This document shows, in pieces, positions 59,410-64,000 of a stretch of DNA of 64,000 nucleotides. Numbering within the stretch: position 1 is the first letter of the stretch; every line of letters begins with the position of its first letter. The position numbers and the translations under genes are program-made. Below the pieces are notes generated by a model. It saw nothing but the letters and a program-made list of their open reading frames with translations, was not told where the DNA came from and ran no database searches. Origin of the DNA: Coniferiporia sulphurascens (lineage: Eukaryota > Basidiomycota > Agaricomycetes > Hymenochaetales > Hymenochaetaceae); the NCBI GenBank assembly GCA_002794785.1, contig NBBA01000007.1:1426001-1490000 (forward strand), in the 5' to 3' direction.

Positions 59410-61067
59410 ATGTTTTCAACTCGGTCTGACGTGGAGCCTATTGATCCTAGTGAAATTCCGTCCCGGCTTTCCATCACTACGCAGGCAGAATGTACCCAAA
59501 TTGCGATTGCTACCATGCTTTGTTATGATACCAGTTGAGTCCATAATAAATTCAATCACCGGAAACCTTTTTAATTGTTTTCTTTAGTCATCACATTTGA
59601 TAGAGAGGCACGTAGAATTCCAATATCAGCTTGCCTCACCACTAAACATATCTTCCGAAATGACTCAGTTTAAATACTTTTGGGTGATTGTTTCTCGGAT
59701 TGCTTGAGTCCAAATGCTAACCATGTTGCAATCTGGGTTCACAAAGAGCTCTCCACTCAAGGTTACCAGCATAGTCTACTTTCTTGTAAGTCTCCACCAC
59801 ATCTATCGCTTTTTGAAATGAGATAAAGATTGCTGACCAAGCGTGCACCTTCCACAGAATCGGTACATCGGAATTATTTCTACATTGGCGTATATGCCGA
59901 GTGAGCTTGCCACTTCGAACTCTACTCCGCGCGGCAAAATTCCAATTATTGAAACGGGCTTAGATTTTTTGGATCACATAGATATAAAACTGTACGTACG
60001 CCACGAAATCGTATCGTACCCCGTCTCATAACTATAAACATCTAGATGTAAGGGGAAAATTCTCCTCATCGTGGGCCGCATCACTAAGAATACAGGCAAT
60101 TCTTCCGCATGGGCTAAAAGTTTAGGACGTGAGCACCTGATCCAGTTTTTTTTGATGAGAGTAAGACTAATAGCGATGCTGAACTCAGGCTGGATGACAA
60201 TGGCTCTGATAGACTGTGAGGAGTTTCTTTTCATCTATGCTCACATTATCTCGATGGTTTTATCATAGATATTCTCGCGATGAGGGTTCTTGCCTTATGG
60301 TCTCGAGGTATTTGACTTTACTTTGAAGTTTCTGTAGGATTTCCGTGACCAGATCTATCGATTTTTTGACAGAAAGGAAATTGGTCGTGCTTCTCATAGC
60401 TTTGCTTGCTGTAAGATCCGTCCTCATGCTAGGAATTGGGATCGATATAGTTAAAGCAAAGGATAGTGAGCAAGGAGTCTACAATTTCAGCCTATGGGCT
60501 TACTGACAGCGGAAAAGTATCTGTAGGGGGGGCAGAAGGGTATGTTTTTTGTGGCGTTGACAACTTTGCTCCTCCCTTATTCGAAACTCTTTACTGGTTC
60601 GTACACAAGGCTACAGACTACAGTAGTGATTTCTTGCTTACATCATGACAGGGCGGCCTCGCTTGCATATGAGCTTATCCCGCTTGTTTTGGCCCTCTAC
60701 AAAGCTGCTTCTCTTTGGCGGGAGTCAGCTGGATTTAAGGGTGTCGGCCCTGTCATAGTCCTCGTCCTCGATCAAGCGTTCTATTTTGCCGTGTAATCAT
60801 TTCACATCTCTCTCGTTTCGGCTGATTGAACATAATTTTTTCAGTGTGATGATATGCTGTGTAGCGCACATCACGTTTTACTGGGAGGAACGGGATTCCC
60901 CACACAACGCAGTGCTTGGTATCGTTCAATCCGTGTTAACATCCACTACATTTCCATGCATAGTAGGCTGTCGCCTGTTGGTACACCTGAATGAGGCTAC
61001 CGAACTAGGTGTTAATGGAGGCACAAGCTACAGGTCTCGGAGTGTAAGCAATATACAGTTTGCGTAG
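59410..61067 (+). pseudogene. DUF6533-like multi-pass membrane protein gene, probably decayed
   Basis: Pieces of a fungal DUF6533 protein appear in order. Exon 1 (59410-59533) joins across a 54-bp intron to give DTIITFDREA. KVTSIVYFLNRYIGIIS is rebuilt across an intron at 59786-59857. LAMRVLALWSR follows near 60280, KLVVLLIALLA near 60370, ALYKAASLWRESAGFKG near 60690 and the C-terminal CRLLVHLNEATELGV..GGTSYRS to 61067. These match the membrane spans and conserved tail of the family, found in many mushroom genomes. I could not join all pieces: the segments after FDREA and after the LNRY span run into stops without a clear splice. It is most likely a pseudogene, though a gene with unusual introns is possible. 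Confidence 0.55.
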
Positions 61068-61384
61068 ATCCTGGTTTGAGTTTTTGTTTCCAAATATCCT
61101 GTGGCCCTGATACATTTCGCGCACAGGGTGAATCGCAGCATAACTGGGGTCCAATTGCTTTCATATCTTCATAGTATGACATATGTGTTTCGATTCCGAT
61201 TGTCCCCGAGTCTCTCTCGCCTTTCTTTTGTTCGACGGTACCTTGGCTGTTTGTAAAGCCCGATATCATATACGTTCGGACAGGCACTGTTATGTTTTAA
61301 TTCCTGCATTTTTATAATTTATGAGTGGTCCATACATGCGGTGTCGAGCATGCACGCCCAGGGTTTAGTGTGACTAAAGTCCGT

Positions 61385-61860
61385 TCCAGACTGCCCCGAT
61401 CGAGGTTCATCCTCAGGCTGCCCTGTTCATAAGTAACGTCTCGGACTTGTCCTTCGAAGTTGCCAAAGTCGACTCCGTCTTATTCGCCTAGATTACGTCA
61501 GATTTACTCCAGATTTATACGGAAGACGCCCGCCCAACGGCATTTATTCCCTCGGATAGGTGCGCACTGGCAGCAGCCCTTACAGCGACGCTTCAAGTTC
61601 AAGTTACCTGCAAGTTAACCGTACCGCTCACAGTCTCAATTAATTGCGAAATGCTATGATAATTTGGCTTACTCATTGGAATATGCCCGTACATTTTCAC
61701 CGATGACCTGTCCATTGTATGCACCAACGATTGCGCCGTCACGGTGGCCCTTGAATCGTATCGAGCGGGGGCAGTTTCTGCTTGCGGCTATTACATGGCC
61801 GGTTCAGGCAATATTACGTACGCTCCCACGCTACGTCGGCTATGTCGCCGCTCCGTACTA
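61385..61860 (+). pseudogene. Relic of a third LysM gene (5' part)
   Basis: Nucleotide similarity to LysM1 from about 30070 to 30525: the GTCTCGGA.TTGTCCTTC block, CAGATTTATAC.GAAGAC, CCTTGAATCGTATCGAGCGGG and AATATTACGTACGCTCCCACG recur in order. Stops (for example TTCGCCTAG) and small indels show it is dead. It ends where a TIR element is inserted. Its place between K4 and K5 fits the LysM slot of the array; no chitinase remnant was found beside it. Confidence 0.8.
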
Positions 61861-62502
61861 CTATCGTGTGACCCCTCTTACAAAATTTTTGTATTTTGCC
61901 TCTACAGCACTCACATTTTCATGTATTTTCCTCTTTCTCAACATTTATAATGTACTTGCAACTAGCTATCTCCAGAAATTTTCCAGATAGTTTTTGATAA
62001 GCAGAATCTCGCAAAATGATGGTGCCCCCCTCTTACAAAATTCTGGTCACACTCTGTCACAAACATTGTTGAAACTCCGACTGATAGACACTCGGCATCA
62101 GGCAAAAACTCAGCACCGGATGCTAGCGGAGTTTTAAATGGAACAGAGGTGCATTCTGTCACCTTTTGTCACCCTTTAGATAAATTTCTCTCTTTCTATG
62201 CACCTCAATGAGCTATTCCTCTTGGAATAGTGTATTAACATGCCGTTATATCTAACAAATAAGTTTACTACAATATATCTGCTGATATGCGCACGTATTG
62301 TGTGAGCCGGTGGTCCCAAAAGACTTCTACAGACCGAAAAAACATGTATTTTGACAATGACTTCACACCAATGCAATTTTTTACAAAGAAAGTTTTGCAT
62401 TCACTGTTACATAGCTTACTAGGGTCTACATGAATTTTTCCGAAGGTAGTTTGGTTGTGTGGAAGCTCAGAAATGAATTTTGTAAGAGGGGTCACACGAT
62501 AG
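61861..62502. mobile_element. TIR element inserted in the LysM relic
   Basis: The ends are perfect 27-bp inverted repeats (left begins CTATCGTGTGACCCCTCTTA; right end 62476-62502). TA flanks both sides (61859-61860, 62503-62504), suggesting a TA target as in Tc1/mariner-type elements. The 642-bp interior has no transposase frame but repeats the CCTCTTACAAAATT motif (near 62030). Confidence 0.8.
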
Positions 62503-62504
62503 TA

Positions 62505-62722
62505 CCGTATAACCCCTTTTACAAAGTCACTTCCAAAACAAAAATTAGTCTTGAATGGGAGGCACCTCTAAATTTTGCCGAAAAAAATGACAAGAAAGAT
62601 TTATATACTGCATAACAGCTCAGAAGGACATTTTCGATCCTACACCCATGGTGTGGAGTCCGAAAACCCATGTTGTGTCTGAAAATGTGACCTTGTAATA
62701 GGGGCATACGACAGTAATCCTC
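62505..62722. mobile_element. Second, diverged TIR element of the same family
   Basis: Immediately after the first element, CCGTATAACCCCTTTTACAA (62505) pairs with the complement of TTGTAATAGGGGCATACGAC (about 62693-62712). The sequence is related to the first element's ends and to 7073-7115. It is probably an older insertion. Confidence 0.5.
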
Positions 62723-62809
62723 GCACGATGCACGACACTGAATGAAAGTGATCTTAATTGCCACTTATGGGAATACGTTTAGATACAAAATAAAAAAGTT
62801 GATGGCACG

Positions 62810-62824
62810 GTCGATCTGTCGATC
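62810..62824. promoter_or_regulatory. Conserved motif upstream of K5
   Basis: GTCGATCTGTCGATC, 437 bp before the K5 start. The following 100 bp also resemble the K3 upstream region (GGCTTCGAAGGTAGAGATGG here, GTCTTCGAAGGCTGGATGG there). Confidence 0.5.
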
Positions 62825-63260
62825 CTCCAAGATGAATGATCGGACACATTAGTATTAATATTATACTTGAACAGGCTTCGAAGGTAGAGATGGTGCCACA
62901 TGTATGCATGCCTATGCTTGACTTTGAGGATAATCAATCCTTTTCAACCTTATCGCACTTCCTCAATAAATATGCTCGCTATACCGGTCAAAGCCTCTGT
63001 CGTGTGACCGTTTCGTCGCCGTCGGTCTAACACCAAATCCTAGAACGGTGGCCGTGACTCTCACACTGGCCTGCCGATCCTGATCTGAATATAACAGCCC
63101 TGCAAGAGATAAACAGAAGTGACGTAGATGGACAGATGCGCTACCTGAGACACGATTTCTCTAGTATATTAGACAGACCCAGTGTCGCAAAACTCCCACT
63201 ACTTCTCCTCCCCTACCATAACAATCACGAATCTAAAACCAACCCCCAATCTCATATACT

Positions 63261-64000
63261 ATGCTTTCTTTCGTGCTCCCGTGCCGTGTCCCCACAAAGA
63301 TCCGTGCACTAGTCTCTCCCCACCTTGTCGCCCCCAACCAGGACCGTAGCGAGCTCAGCGGACACCTCGGCCCGACCGCAGTTGTCTCGGACGAGTGGGA
63401 CGCGTCGGTGCACCCTGTCGTGGGGGGCATCGACGACGTCTCCACCGTAACGCCCAAACACAAGCCCGCGTCGCGCCCGGCGAACCCGCGCTCGTGGCGT
63501 AGTCGAGTGAGCAGGGCAGTATCCCGCGTGGCGATTGGCCTCGTCGACGCGGTGCTCTCTGCTTGCTTGGACCGCGCCACGGGCCGGGAAGGTGGATCCC
63601 GGAGGAAGGAGCGGCGTAGCCTTGGTAAGGCACTCGTGAAGAACAAGAAGGCTGACGTACCCTCCACAGTTGCAACTCCTTTGAACGTGAGGGAGGAGCA
63701 GGTAGTGGAGAGGGTCATTGTCCCTGTCGAGAAGTACGTGCCTACGGTCATCCAGGAGTCAGTTTCGCCAACGTCTCGGATCGACACGCGTCCCGAGACG
63801 CAGCCCGAATCAAGCCCCTCCGCCATCCGCTCCGACCACCAACCCGCCGTGCGCCCGACCACCCGCCGCGCTGCAACGTATCCCATGGCGACGTCAGTGG
63901 TCAAGTCCAAGCGCGCCCGGCCGAACCTCCCACGCATCTCGACCGCCCTGCCCGTCCGCCGACCTTCGTTGTCGTCGCCCACGTCGCCATCCGCCTCCAA
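63261..64000 (+). pseudogene. Kinase K5 lacking its catalytic domain, cut by the window edge
   Basis: It starts MLSFVLPCRVPTKIRALVSP, like K4. After about 36 residues the sequence jumps from the SGHLG position straight to PTAVVSDEWDASVHP, skipping the equivalent of K4 53017-53974. The loss is 957 bp (319 codons), in frame, with CTCG present at both K4 breakpoints. Gly-rich loop, Lys, HRD, DFG and APE are all gone. The tail frame stays open to the window end, with another small deletion relative to K4 near 63714. It is either a pseudogene or a gene for a tail-only protein. The 3' end is not in the window. Confidence 0.8.

Overview
The window looks like nuclear DNA of a filamentous basidiomycete, probably an Agaricomycete. 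Protein genes are split by short introns of about 50-90 bp with GT..AG ends and CTNAC-like branch sites, intergenic spaces are long, and the families present (bifunctional mitochondrial ARG5,6, TKL-like kinases, DUF6533-like membrane proteins, CmcJ-like oxygenases, killer-toxin-like GH18 chitinases with LysM partners) fit that group. No tRNA, rRNA, CRISPR array or bacterial-type operon was seen.

Left part (1-9.7 kb): the housekeeping arginine gene ARG5,6 (minus strand, 7 exons) sits between two inverted copies of the 5' end of a TKL-like kinase gene. The right copy is a complete five-exon gene; the left one runs off the window edge. A CmcJ/AsaB-type oxygenase gene (copy A) follows.

Palindrome (about 9.7-21.8 kb): two arms of about 5.3 kb in inverted orientation around a spacer of about 1.4 kb. 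Each arm carries a CmcJ-like oxygenase (B, C) and an intronless AGC-like Ser/Thr kinase (K1, K2) with a long conserved 3' module. Identity along the arms is mosaic: the kinase coding regions translate identically, while the inner oxygenase exons have diverged.

Tandem array (about 18.3-64 kb): kinase, giant killer-toxin-like chitinase and LysM protein genes recur in the same order and orientation. K2-chitinase1-LysM1 is followed by K3-chitinase2-LysM2, then K4 with a decayed LysM fragment, then K5 at the right edge. Chitinase and LysM genes are divergently transcribed from a shared spacer of about 560 bp. The copies differ in state: LysM2 has a frameshift and one fewer LysM pair, LysM3 is a relic interrupted by a TIR element, and K5 has lost its catalytic domain through a precise in-frame deletion.

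Mobile DNA is mostly small and non-autonomous: a 588-bp hAT-like MITE with an 8-bp target duplication, a foldback element, and a TA-flanked TIR family. A decayed DUF6533-like membrane protein gene lies near 59.4-61.1 kb.

How the parts may work together (inference): the chitinase binds and cuts chitin and has a long C-terminal region like those of fungal killer-toxin-like chitinases; the LysM protein would bind chitin or chito-oligomers outside the cell; the linked kinase could be a regulator or self-protection factor. The repeated co-duplication of the three genes is the strongest sign that they form a functional or selfish unit.
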